From the NCBI RefSeq assembly GCF_018409545.1, contig NZ_AP024563.1, positions 3,030,001 to 3,094,000 on the forward strand: DNA of 64,000 bases, read 5' to 3'. A program made the position numbers and the translations under genes. This stretch comes from Allochromatium tepidum. GTDB taxonomy: Bacteria > Pseudomonadota > Gammaproteobacteria > Chromatiales > Chromatiaceae. Positions 24,157 to 32,426 of the stretch are shown here, piece by piece (position 1 is the first letter of the stretch; each line of letters starts with the position of its first letter). The notes beneath the pieces were generated by a model. It did not search any database, was not told the origin of the DNA, and saw only the letters and a list, made by a program, of their open reading frames with translations.

Positions 24157-24446
24157 GTCGGGGTTCCGACCGGCAGCGGCAGTTGGCGCGGAGACTGGAT
24201 GCGCAGTCGCTTGTAGCGCGCCTGCTCGCCGCTGAGGATCTCGACCTGGGACAGCGTCACCTCGAAGGCATCGGCGATGAAGCGGCGCAGCGCCTGATTG
24301 GCCTTGCCCTCGACCGGCGGCGCCTTGAGCCGTACCCGGTAGTAGTCGCCGCTGGGGTCCGGCTCGACGAAGGCGTCCTTGGGTGCACGCGGCTGCACCC
24401 GCACGCGCAGCTCCAGATCCTCGCCGTCCCAGCGATACCAGCTCAT
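24144..24446 (-). CDS. yggU: DUF167 (YggU) family protein
   Basis: A 100-residue UPF0235/DUF167 protein with the conserved segments LRVRVQPRAPKDAF, YYRVRLKAPPVEGKANQALRRFIAD and VEILSGEQARYKRLRI. Function of the family is unknown. It follows yggT by 16 bases, which is the standard proC-yggT-yggU arrangement in gammaproteobacteria. Confidence 0.93.
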   Translation of the reverse strand: MSWYRWDGEDLELRVRVQPRAPKDAFVEPDPSGDYYRVRLKAPPVEGKANQALRRFIADAFEVTLSQVEILSGEQARYKRLRIQSPRQLPLPVGTPTCAN

Positions 24447-24462
24447 CGCGACCGCCGACCCG

Positions 24463-25038
24463 TCAGAAGGGGCTGGCGACCAGCCATTTGAGCGGCGGGA
24501 TCAGCAGCATGTTGAGCAGCACCAGACCGATCATGACCAGCATCGGCGCGAGATCGATGCCGCCGATCGGTCGGATCACGCGCTGGGCCGGACGCATCAC
24601 GGGCGCGGTCAGCCGGTCCAGCAGCGCGGTCGCCGGATTATAGGGATCGGGATTGACCCAGCTCAGGATGACCCGGATCAGGATCGCGAACAGGAAGATG
24701 TTGATGAAGAGTTCGGCCATGCTCGGGATCGCCCAGCCGAAGGCGCCGAACAGCGAGCGGTCCAGTCCGACGACCAGCGCCATCAGACCCAGCTCGACCG
24801 CCGACAGCAGCCAGATCAGCACCAGCGCCGCCAGATCCAGGCCGCCATAGCCGGGCACGATCCGGCGCAGCGGACGCAGGACCGGTGTAGTCACGCGCAC
24901 CACGAACTGCGAGATGGGATTGTAGAAATCGGCCCGCACCCATTGCAGCAGGAAGCGCAGCGCCACCACCGCGATATAGAGTCCGAACAGGGTCCGGATC
25001 AGGAAGACGAGCGGATCGAGCAGATAGGAACCTGTCAT
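24463..25038 (-). CDS. yggT: YggT family integral membrane protein
   Basis: A 191-residue inner-membrane protein with two YGGT repeats, each a pair of helices followed by a conserved N/D-P...LL..L/V..P..P..R motif: FYNPISQFVVRVTTPVLRPLR and YNPATALLDRLTAPVMRPAQR. The family is linked with osmotic shock resistance and with membrane organisation, but its mechanism is unknown. The ATG overlaps the proC stop (ATGA). Confidence 0.94.
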   Translation of the reverse strand: MTGSYLLDPLVFLIRTLFGLYIAVVALRFLLQWVRADFYNPISQFVVRVTTPVLRPLRRIVPGYGGLDLAALVLIWLLSAVELGLMALVVGLDRSLFGAFGWAIPSMAELFINIFLFAILIRVILSWVNPDPYNPATALLDRLTAPVMRPAQRVIRPIGGIDLAPMLVMIGLVLLNMLLIPPLKWLVASPF

Positions 25039-25865
25039 GGCGCCTCCGAGAGTGTTTTCGACAGCTCGACGGCGCGATCACGCGCCGCGCGCGCGGCGCG
25101 CTCGACCAGGGCGCGCAGGTCGGCCTCGTCGAAGACCGCGAGCGCGCGCTCGGTGGTGCCGCCGGGCGAAGTCACCTGTTCGCGCAGACGTGCCGGCGGG
25201 TCGGCGCTCTCCATGGCCATCTTGGCCGCGCCGAGTGCGGTCTGGATGGTCAGCAGACGGGCCGTCTCGCCGTCCAGACCCAGGTCGATCGCGGCCTGCT
25301 CCAGGGCTTCCATGAAGAGGAAGAAATAGGCCGGTCCGCTGCCCGAGATGGCCGTGACCGCGTCGATGTGCGACTCCTCCTCGACCCAGCGCACCAGACC
25401 CACGGCGCGCAGGATGGTCTCGGCGCGGTTGCGACCCTCGGCGTCGACCTCGGGGCCGGCGTGCAGTCCGATGGCGCCGGTCTGCACCATGGCCGGGGTG
25501 TTGGGCATGGCGCGCACGATCGGCAGGGGCGCGCCGAGCCAGCGCTGGATGGTCCGTTCGGGCACCCCGGCCATCACCGAGACGATCAGCGGGCGCCGGT
25601 CGGACAGCAGCGGCGCGAGTTCGGCGCAGACCGAAGCGGCCAGCTGCGGCTTGACGCAGAGCACTAGGGTCTCGGCCTCGGCGAGCGCCTCGACGTTGTC
25701 CGCAAGCGCCCGCACGCCGAAGCCGGCCTGCAGGGCCTGACGTCGTTCGGGACTCGGGTCCGAGACCTGGATGGCGTGCGGCGCATAGCCATCGGCGATC
25801 AGACCGGCGATCAGACTGGTGGCCATGTTGCCGCCACCGATGAAGCGAATGTTGGCTGTACTCAT
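25035..25865 (-). CDS. proC: Pyrroline-5-carboxylate reductase ProC
   Basis: A 276-residue enzyme for the last step of proline synthesis, reducing pyrroline-5-carboxylate with NAD(P)H. The Rossmann motif FIGGGNMA is at residues 8-15, VKPQ is near 94, RAMPNTPA near 141, and the C-terminal signature GSGPAYFF...EQV TSPGGTTE (interrupted here) is present. ATG 25865 starts the fold. Member of the rph-rdgB-yggS-proC-yggT-yggU operon. Confidence 0.96.
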   Translation of the reverse strand: MSTANIRFIGGGNMATSLIAGLIADGYAPHAIQVSDPSPERRQALQAGFGVRALADNVEALAEAETLVLCVKPQLAASVCAELAPLLSDRRPLIVSVMAGVPERTIQRWLGAPLPIVRAMPNTPAMVQTGAIGLHAGPEVDAEGRNRAETILRAVGLVRWVEEESHIDAVTAISGSGPAYFFLFMEALEQAAIDLGLDGETARLLTIQTALGAAKMAMESADPPARLREQVTSPGGTTERALAVFDEADLRALVERAARAARDRAVELSKTLSEAP

Positions 25866-25929
25866 TGCAATCGCGACAGATTCAGTGTGACGAGCGATGG
25901 GGCATTGTACGGCAATTTTTGCGCCCTCA

Positions 25930-26628
25930 TCAGTCGGTGGAGCGCGCGCCGAAGACCGCCGTGCCGATGCGCACCTGGGTCGCCCCCTCCAGGATCGCGG
26001 CCTCCAGATCGTCGGACATGCCCATCGAGAGCACGTCGAGCGGGCAGTCGGGTGTGGCGAGCCGGTCGCGCAGTTCGCGTAGGGCGCGGAACGGGCGACG
26101 CTGCTCGGTCTCATCCTCGGACGGCGCGGGCAGGGTCATGAGTCCGCGCACGCGCAAGCCGGGAAGTTCGCGGCACTGCTCCAGGAGCGCGCCGACCGCA
26201 TCGGGCGCGACACCGCCCTTGCTCGTCTCGCCGCTCAGATTGACCTGGAGACAGACGTTGAGGGGCTGACGGCTCGCCGGACGCTGTTCGCTCAGACGCC
26301 GCGCATGGGCCGCATCGGCCACACCATGCACCCAGTCGAAGTGAGCGGCGATCCGGCGCGTCTTGTTGGATTGGATACGGCCGATGAAATGCCACTCGAT
26401 GTCGCCGAGATCGGCAAGCCGCACCTGTTTGTCGAGCGCCTCTTGCAGGTAGCTCTCACCGAAGGCGCGCTGACCGGCGGCATGGGCGGCGCGGATGGCC
26501 GCAGCCGATTGTTTCTTGCTCACCGCGATCAGAACGACCGAGCCGGCCGGACGACCGGCGCGCTCGGTCGCTGCTCGGATGCGTGCGAGTACCTGATTGC
26601 GATGCTGGGCGATGTCGTCGAGTGTCAT
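25930..26628 (-). CDS. yggS: PLP-homeostasis protein YggS/PLPBP
   Basis: A 232-residue single-domain PLP protein of the alanine-racemase-like barrel fold. The PLP lysine is Lys38 in VLIAVSKK; further motifs are [34 protein letters not shown] and [13 protein letters not shown] with the phosphate-binding RIGTAVFG end. It buffers and delivers pyridoxal phosphate and affects amino-acid pools. Its ATG overlaps the rdgB stop by four bases. Confidence 0.95.
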   Translation of the reverse strand: MTLDDIAQHRNQVLARIRAATERAGRPAGSVVLIAVSKKQSAAAIRAAHAAGQRAFGESYLQEALDKQVRLADLGDIEWHFIGRIQSNKTRRIAAHFDWVHGVADAAHARRLSEQRPASRQPLNVCLQVNLSGETSKGGVAPDAVGALLEQCRELPGLRVRGLMTLPAPSEDETEQRRPFRALRELRDRLATPDCPLDVLSMGMSDDLEAAILEGATQVRIGTAVFGARSTD

Positions 26629-27229
26629 GCCAGAAGCTGCTCCTGCAAGCGTCGCAACGCCTGGCCGCGATGGCTGAGCCGGTTCTTGGTGTCGGGGTCG
26701 AGCTCGGCGGAGCTAAGGTCGAGGCTCGGAACCAGGAAGATCGGGTCATAGCCGAAGCCGTTGGTTCCGCGCGGCTCGAACAGGATGCACCCCTCCCAAG
26801 CGCCCCGGCAGATCAGCGGCGTCGGATCCTCGGCGTGGCGCAGGTAGACCAGCACGCACTGGAAGCGCGCCGTGCGTTCGGTCTCGGGCACGTCCTTGAG
26901 ATCGGCCAGCAGTTTGCGCAGATTGGCCTCGTCCGTGGCGCCCGGACCGGCATAGCGGGCCGAATAGATACCGGGCGCGCCGCGCAGTGCGTCGACCTCC
27001 AGCCCCGAGTCGTCGGCGATGGCCGGCAGGCCGCTGTGACGCGCGGCGTTGCGTGCCTTGAGGATGGCGTTCTCGACGAAGGTCAGGCCGGTCTCCTCGG
27101 CTTCGGGGACGCCGTACTCGCCCTGAGGGCGGATATGGATATGGCATTCGGCCAGCAGACGTTCGATCTCGCGAACCTTGCCGGCGTTGTTGCTGGCCAG
27201 AACGATGGTCTCGCCGCTGTGCGATCGGG

Positions 27230-27233
<4 letters not shown>
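26625..27233 (-). CDS. rdgB: XTP/dITP pyrophosphatase RdgB
   Basis: A 202-residue Ham1/RdgB nucleotide-sanitising enzyme that hydrolyses dITP, XTP and related non-canonical purine nucleotides. Motifs: [16 protein letters not shown] near 12, [14 protein letters not shown] with the metal-site Glu, [11 protein letters not shown] and [12 protein letters not shown], then [14 protein letters not shown] and SHRGQAL at the end. ATG overlaps the rph stop. Confidence 0.96.
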
Positions 27234-27955
<722 letters not shown>

Positions 27956-28274
27956 GTTGCTTGGCGGCTCCGGCATTGGGATAGACCGGCACAGTGTACT
28001 TCGACCGTGGCGCGAAGGGCCAATGTCGATGCCCTGGACTCATTCGAGCACAGACATGGACTGCTCCTTGTGGCATCCCGAACGCCTTGCCGCTAAGATG
28101 CGCGTGATTCGACATAGGATCCCGCCACAGGGCGCCGAAGCCCAGTTGCGGATACGGATCAAATGGATGTGAGAGTCTTCGAACGGATTCGAAACGTCCT
28201 CGACTCGACCAAGACCGAAGGGTGCTGCAAAAAAGATACATTTGTTGTCGGTGTGTCTTTTTTCGCCCAATCTG
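27956..28274. other. Divergent intergenic region between rph and the porin gene
   Basis: About 420 bases separate rph and the porin start. No convincing coding frame or tRNA is seen. It should hold the rph operon promoter on the minus strand. The right part is much richer in AT and carries an A/T-rich inverted repeat (28231-28265) and then the porin promoter. Confidence 0.5.
28231..28265. repeat. A/T-rich inverted repeat upstream of the porin promoter
   Basis: AAAAAAGATACA (28231-28242) and TGTGTCTTTTTT (28254-28265) pair at 11 of 12 positions (one G-T) around an 11-base loop. It lies ten bases before the porin -35. It could be a bidirectional terminator for upstream transcripts or an operator/UP-like element for the porin; sequence alone does not decide. 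Confidence 0.5.
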
Positions 28275-28303
28275 TTGCAAAACGCCATTTCGTACTCTAT
28301 AGT
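28275..28303 (+). promoter_or_regulatory. Promoter of the porin gene
   Basis: TTGCAA (28275-28280) and TATAGT (28298-28303) with the optimal 17-base spacer. The transcript would start near 28310 and carry a leader of about 65 bases, with GGAG seven bases before the porin ATG. A strong sigma-70-type promoter fits an abundant outer-membrane protein. Confidence 0.7.
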
Positions 28304-28374
28304 TCACAGCGCAAAGCATGATTGCGCTCGGTTTCTGCAGTCAAACTGACAAATTCACAACAGCGGAGAACAGC

Positions 28375-29499
28375 ATGAACAAGAAACTTCTGAGCATGGC
28401 GGTCGCCGCCGCGATGGTTGCTCCGACCGCCGCGATGGCTGAGGCTGTCCTGTACGGCAAGCTGCACATGTCGATCGACTGGGCCGACGTCGAGAACGGC
28501 TTCGAGGGCTGGGGTCTGAACGGTCGCGCCGCCATTCCCGGCGAAGGTCGCGCCAACCGTATCGGCGTCAAGGGTTCCGAGGATCTGGGCAATGGCATGC
28601 AGGCCATCTACCAGGTCGAGTTCGGCATCAAGATGACCGAGGAGAGCACCACGGGCAACGCCGCTTCCGGCTCCAACGACAGCATCAGCATGCGTAACAG
28701 CTTCGTCGGTCTGACCGGCGGCTGGGGTACCTTCGTCGTCGGCCGCAACGACACCCCGTTCAAGACCTCGACCGGTAAGCTCGATCTGTTCTCCGACACC
28801 ATGGCCGACTACAACGGCACCGTCGGCTTCGACGATGTCCGCGCCGACAACGCCATCGCCTATGTCAGCCCGAGCCTGGCCGGCTTCCAGCTCGCCGCCG
28901 CCGTTCACGCCGGTGGCGCCTCCACTGCCGGCTATGGCGAGAACCTGAACTCCGACAGCCTGGCCGAGGCCTACTCCATTGCGGGTATCTACAGCAACGG
29001 TCCGTTCTACGCCTCGCTGGCCTATGAGTCCCTCGGCAGCGAGCTGTACATGAACACGGCCGCCAGCGACAACAAGTTCTCGCCGAACTATGTCGACGAC
29101 GACTACACCAAGTGGCGTCTCGGCCTGGGCCTGATGGACTGGAACGGCTTCACCCTGACCGGTATCTACGAAGAGCAGTCCAATCTGCCCAAGGGTCAGA
29201 TCAACCCCGCCGCCAACAACGAGAAGCTGAAGATCTGGCAGGTCCAGGCCGGCTACTCCTTCGGCAACAACATGGTCAAGGCCATGTACGGTAGCGGCAA
29301 TCGTGATGGCCGCATCAATGTTGGCGCGCCCAAGGACATCAAGGACACCGTCGAGGGTGATTACTACACTTGGGCCATCGCCTTCGATCACAACCTGAGC
29401 AAGCGCACCAAGGCCTATGTGCTCTACACCCAGGTCGACGACGACAAGGCCAACACCGATTGGGACGGCTTCTCGGTCGGTATGATCCACAACTTCTAA
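28375..29499 (+). CDS. Gram-negative outer-membrane porin
   Basis: A 374-residue porin of the general trimeric type (Porin_4-like). Signal peptide MNKKLLSMAVAAAMVAPTAA then MAEA gives cleavage near residue 21-22. The mature protein starts with the typical strand VLYGKLHMSID and has RIGVKGSEDLGNGMQAIYQVEFG, NSFVGLTGGWGTFVVGRNDTPF and ends in SVGMIHNF with the terminal Phe needed for Bam insertion. Many alternating beta strands and acidic loops. Codon use is strongly biased (few rare codons), fitting high expression. Strong promoter and terminator flank it. Confidence 0.94.
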   Translation: MNKKLLSMAVAAAMVAPTAAMAEAVLYGKLHMSIDWADVENGFEGWGLNGRAAIPGEGRANRIGVKGSEDLGNGMQAIYQVEFGIKMTEESTTGNAASGSNDSISMRNSFVGLTGGWGTFVVGRNDTPFKTSTGKLDLFSDTMADYNGTVGFDDVRADNAIAYVSPSLAGFQLAAAVHAGGASTAGYGENLNSDSLAEAYSIAGIYSNGPFYASLAYESLGSELYMNTAASDNKFSPNYVDDDYTKWRLGLGLMDWNGFTLTGIYEEQSNLPKGQINPAANNEKLKIWQVQAGYSFGNNMVKAMYGSGNRDGRINVGAPKDIKDTVEGDYYTWAIAFDHNLSKRTKAYVLYTQVDDDKANTDWDGFSVGMIHNF

Positions 29500-29525
29500 G
29501 CCTCGGCTCGAAGTCATGTGAATCG

Positions 29526-29558
29526 AAAACGGGATCCTTCGGGATCCCGTTTTCTTTT
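29526..29558 (+). terminator. Terminator of the porin gene
   Basis: AAAACGGGATCC (29526-29537), TTCG tetraloop, GGATCCCGTTTT (29542-29553), then CTTTTT. A perfect 12-base stem with T tail, also readable from the minus strand for rpiA. Confidence 0.95.
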
Positions 29559-29637
29559 TGGCCTTATCGAGACCCAGACGCCATCGGGTCGGCCACGATG
29601 ACCGGATGACGGCCCGACTTCCGCCGGATCGATTCGG

Positions 29638-30294
29638 TCAGGGCGCGATCGTCCTCGGCCCCTGAGCCGAGCCCAGGATCAGCACATCGGCCGGACGCAG
29701 CGCGAAGATACCGACCGTGACCACACCGGCGATCGCGTTGATCTGCTGCTCCAACCCCTTGGGATCCGTGATCTCCAGGTTCTGGACATCCAGGATCAGA
29801 TTGCCGTTGTCGGTCACGAAGCCCTCGCGCCAGACCGGTGTGCCGCCGAGCCGGACCAGTTCCCGCGCCACATAGCTGCGCGCCATCGGGATGACCTCGA
29901 CCGGCAGCGGAAAACGCCCCAGCACCTCGACCAGCTTGCTCTCGTCGGCGATGCAGACGAACTTGCGGCTGGCCGCCGCGACGATCTTCTCGCGCGTGAG
30001 CGCCCCGCCGCCGCCCTTGATGAGTTCGAGCCGTCCGTTGGACTCATCCGCCCCATCGACATAGAGCGCCAGCTCGCCGACCGCATTGAGGTCGAACACC
30101 GGGATACCATAACGCTTGAGCCGTTCGGTCGAGACCTCGGAGCTGGAGACGGCGCCCTCGATGCGTCCCTTGATGCCCGCCAGGGCGTCGATGAAGTGAT
30201 TCACGGTCGAGCCGGTGCCGACACCGATCACGCCGCCCTCGACATAGGCGAGCGCGGCCTCGGCGGCCTGTTTCTTCAGATCGTCTTGGTTCAT
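29638..30294 (-). CDS. rpiA: Ribose-5-phosphate isomerase A
   Basis: A 218-residue RpiA interconverting ribose-5-phosphate and ribulose-5-phosphate, needed for the pentose phosphate pathway and for the Calvin cycle expected in this autotroph. Motifs: [16 protein letters not shown] near 21-36, [21 protein letters not shown] with catalytic Asp residues, [15 protein letters not shown] and [12 protein letters not shown] 30294 overlaps the fau stop (ATGA). Confidence 0.96.
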   Translation of the reverse strand: MNQDDLKKQAAEAALAYVEGGVIGVGTGSTVNHFIDALAGIKGRIEGAVSSSEVSTERLKRYGIPVFDLNAVGELALYVDGADESNGRLELIKGGGGALTREKIVAAASRKFVCIADESKLVEVLGRFPLPVEVIPMARSYVARELVRLGGTPVWREGFVTDNGNLILDVQNLEITDPKGLEQQINAIAGVVTVGIFALRPADVLILGSAQGPRTIAP

Positions 30295-30908
30295 GGATTG
30301 TCCTCCGGTCTTGTGTTGTAGAGATGGGATTCGGTCAGGATGGCATCGAGCGGAACGTCCCAGGGGCGCGAATCGATACGTTCGAGACGCTGGCATTCAT
30401 GCGCGACACCGATCAACCGCGGTCGGCGCCGGCGCGGGTGACGCTGCCGAAAGGCGAGCGTGCGATCGTAGAAACCACCGCCCATGCCGATGCGGTTCCC
30501 CAGCGCATCGAACCCGACCAGCGGCAAGATCACGAGATCGAGCCGGCGGGCTTTGAGCAGATGGGGGCCGCGTCCGACCGGCTCGGGGATACCGAAGCGA
30601 TTGGGCCTCAGTCGCTCGCCCGGACGATAGCGCGCGAACCAGAGGAGGCCGCGCCCGGCGTGTCGTGTCAGCGGGCTGAGGACCGGCAGATAGAAGCGCT
30701 TGTCACGCGCCGAGGCGAGCTGCATCAGCGGGCGCGGATCGATCTCGCCATCGGCTGGCCAATAGAGGGCGATACGCCGAGCGCGCTGGAAGACGACCAG
30801 ATGCGCCAGACGTCGCGCCAAGGCATCGGCGTGCTCGCGTTGCGCGCGCGCACCGAGCGCCCGGCGAGCCGCTCGCAGCCGCTTTCTGAGTGGATCGGGG
30901 GAAGGCAT
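30291..30908 (-). CDS. fau: 5-formyltetrahydrofolate cyclo-ligase
   Basis: A 205-residue ATP-dependent enzyme (YgfA/Fau) converting 5-formyl-THF to 5,10-methenyl-THF. Typical blocks: [12 protein letters not shown] at the start, [53 protein letters not shown] and GVAHECQ. ATG 30908 matches the family start. It lies right after 6S RNA on the same strand, the conserved ssrS-fau arrangement, so it is probably expressed partly by readthrough from the 6S promoter. Confidence 0.94.
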   Translation of the reverse strand: MPSPDPLRKRLRAARRALGARAQREHADALARRLAHLVVFQRARRIALYWPADGEIDPRPLMQLASARDKRFYLPVLSPLTRHAGRGLLWFARYRPGERLRPNRFGIPEPVGRGPHLLKARRLDLVILPLVGFDALGNRIGMGGGFYDRTLAFRQRHPRRRRPRLIGVAHECQRLERIDSRPWDVPLDAILTESHLYNTRPEDNP

Positions 30909-30924
30909 CCGGTCGGAAGATGGA

Positions 30925-31118
30925 GGGACACCCCCCATTGGTGCCGTTGCAGGCCCTCGTTCTTGAACCATAGGGTTCAAGTGGGGACGGCCGGCGCCGC
31001 TTCAGGCTTTCCGCTCGGAGGCGGACATGCGCAACCGCTTTGCCGTGCCATCCCCGGGGTAGCGATTAGGCTCAAGAAAATACCCAGGCCGCTATCGAAC
31101 ACTACAGGGGGTGTCTTG
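30925..31118 (-). ncRNA. ssrS: 6S RNA
   Basis: The gap between zapA and fau holds a transcript of about 190 bases that folds like 6S RNA. The ends pair (GACACCCCC near 31116-31107 with GGGGGGTGTC near 30936-30927), and the conserved 3' hairpin CTTGAACCCTATGGTTCAAG matches the CUUGAACCAAGGGUUCAAG element of E. coli 6S. 6S RNA binds sigma-70 holoenzyme in stationary phase. A promoter-like CTGGAC-16-TATAGC lies in the 3' end of zapA, and the zapA stop codon TAG is inside the -10. Ends are estimates. Confidence 0.9.
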
Positions 31119-31127
31119 GGTTACAGG

Positions 31128-31505
31128 CTATACCCTTTCGCGCGGGGCGTCCAGACTTGACTGTGCCGGGGTTTCCGGTTCGGCCTGATCGGCCGGCCCG
31201 TCGTCCGTGTCTCCGGCCAGCGCGTGATTGACACGCTCCTGGAGCTGTTGCAGACGCCGGGTCAGGTCGCCCTCGGGGACGGAGCGGGCGCGCTGGACCT
31301 GAATGAGATCATAGGCGATGTTCAAGGCCGCCATGACCGCGATGCGGTCGGTGCCGATCACCCGCCCGGTCTGGCGGATCTCGCGCATACGCCCATCGAG
31401 CAGCCGCGCCGAGGCCTTCAGGTCGTCCTGCTCATGGAAATCGCAGGCGATCCGGTATTCCTTGTCCAGGATCTTGATAGTCAGTTGCAACGGCTCTTCG
31501 ATCAC
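31128..31505 (-). CDS. zapA: Cell-division protein ZapA
   Basis: A 125-residue ZapA: TIKILDKEYRIACDFHEQDDLKASARLLDGRMREIR, given in adjacent blocks, then DRIAVMAALNIAYDLI and a C-terminal coiled-coil. It stabilises FtsZ filaments at midcell. The tail past residue 105 is acidic and longer than in E. coli ZapA (109 residues). The ATG overlaps the stop of the upstream coiled-coil gene, and the zapA-ssrS-fau order is conserved in gammaproteobacteria. Confidence 0.94.
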   Translation of the reverse strand: MIEEPLQLTIKILDKEYRIACDFHEQDDLKASARLLDGRMREIRQTGRVIGTDRIAVMAALNIAYDLIQVQRARSVPEGDLTRRLQQLQERVNHALAGDTDDGPADQAEPETPAQSSLDAPRERV

Positions 31506-31726
31506 AGATTCTCCTCCATCGCACGCAGTCGGGATAACATGGCCTCGACGCGGCTTCGTGCCTGCTCGGTCTTTTCGATCAATTCACTGCGCTCGGCGAC
31601 GAGCAGCTCTTGACGCGCGCGCAGCGAAGCGTTCTCCTCCCTGAGCCTTTCGTTCAGGCGGATCAAGGCCGTCAACCGAAGTTCAAATTGATCAAGGTCA
31701 AACTTGGCCAAAGTCCGCGACTCCAT
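31502..31726 (-). CDS. Small coiled-coil protein, ZapB-like (TIGR02449 family)
   Basis: A 74-residue protein that is almost wholly coiled coil (FELRLTALIRLNERLREEN, SLRARQELLVAERSELIEKTEQ). The family TIGR02449 is regularly encoded just before zapA and is thought to be a ZapB-type division factor. ATG 31726 is preferred; an upstream frame would add 14 unlikely residues. Stop overlaps the zapA start by four bases. Confidence 0.85.
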   Translation of the reverse strand: MESRTLAKFDLDQFELRLTALIRLNERLREENASLRARQELLVAERSELIEKTEQARSRVEAMLSRLRAMEENL

Positions 31727-31841
31727 TGGAATTCCGCGCACTATAGAAGGGGCTTCGCGGACGGTCAATCGGGCGGGGTGCGTGCTATGATCTTTGGATC
31801 TTCCAAACAGCCAATCATACCCCTAACGGCGGGAGGTCGCC

Positions 31842-32426
31842 ACGGACATCATCGACTCTGACATCGGCCCCTATCTCGACGCCGGGCCTTTGAATCCCTC
31901 GCCCAGCGAGGCGCACGGCATCCTATGCGGCCTGATCTGCGGCGGGGACGCGCACGCCCTGGAGTCCTGGCTCGGCCAGGTCGCGCCCACGCCAGACGCG
32001 GGTGAGACGCTGGTCGCCGAGGGACGCGCGGCCCTGCGCGAATGCGGGCTGGCCATCGAGCGCGAGTTCCAGGGGCCGGAGCCGCTGGTCCGACTCCCCT
32101 CCTCCGGCGACTCGGCCCCGCTCGGCGAGCGCGCGCTCCGGCTCTACGACTGGATACGCGGTTTTCTCTATGCGCTCGGCCTGGTGTCGCTGTCGGAATC
32201 CGATCTCTCCGAGCAGGGACGCGAGATCCTGCGCGATCTCACGGCCATCACCCGGATGGACCTCGACGACCTGGAGGAGACCGAGGACAACGAGCAGGCA
32301 CTCGCCGAGGTGATCGAGTTCGTCCGGGTGGCGGCCATGCTGATCCATCACGAGCGGACCATCGCGCGCTCGCCGACCAACAGCGGCCCGGCGACTTCCG
32401 CCGGCCAAGAGACGAACCCCGAATGA
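31842..32426 (+). CDS. ygfB: UPF0149/YgfB family protein, probable non-AUG start
   Basis: A UPF0149 protein (about 194 residues) with EAHGILCGLICGG near the start, LRLYDWIRGFLYALGL in the middle and LAEVIEFVRVAAMLIHHE near the end. The frame upstream of TTG 31890 keeps family-like sequence (IGPYLDAGPLNPSPSE) back to a stop just before a strong ribosome site GGGAGG (31831-31836), but contains no ATG, GTG or TTG. ACG 31842 (five bases from the site) or ATC 31848 is therefore the likely start. Its stop overlaps the pepP start. E. coli and Pseudomonas homologues are linked with envelope stress and beta-lactam tolerance. Confidence 0.85.
   Translation, partial: TDIIDSDIGPYLDAGPLNPSPSEAHGILCGLICGGDAHALESWLGQVAPTPDAGETLVAEGRAALRECGLAIEREFQGPEPLVRLPSSGDSAPLGERALRLYDWIRGFLYALGLVSLSESDLSEQGREILRDLTAITRMDLDDLEETEDNEQALAEVIEFVRVAAMLIHHERTIARSPTNSGPATSAGQETNPE

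Noticed and set aside
28297-29517. A 406-codon minus-strand frame opposite the porin
   Set aside because: Gly/Val/Asp-rich mirror of strongly biased porin codons; it also begins at the porin terminator.
31770-31790. Possible ygfB promoter ending in TATGAT
   Set aside because: A good -10 with a 17-base spacer but no acceptable -35, so not listed as a feature.
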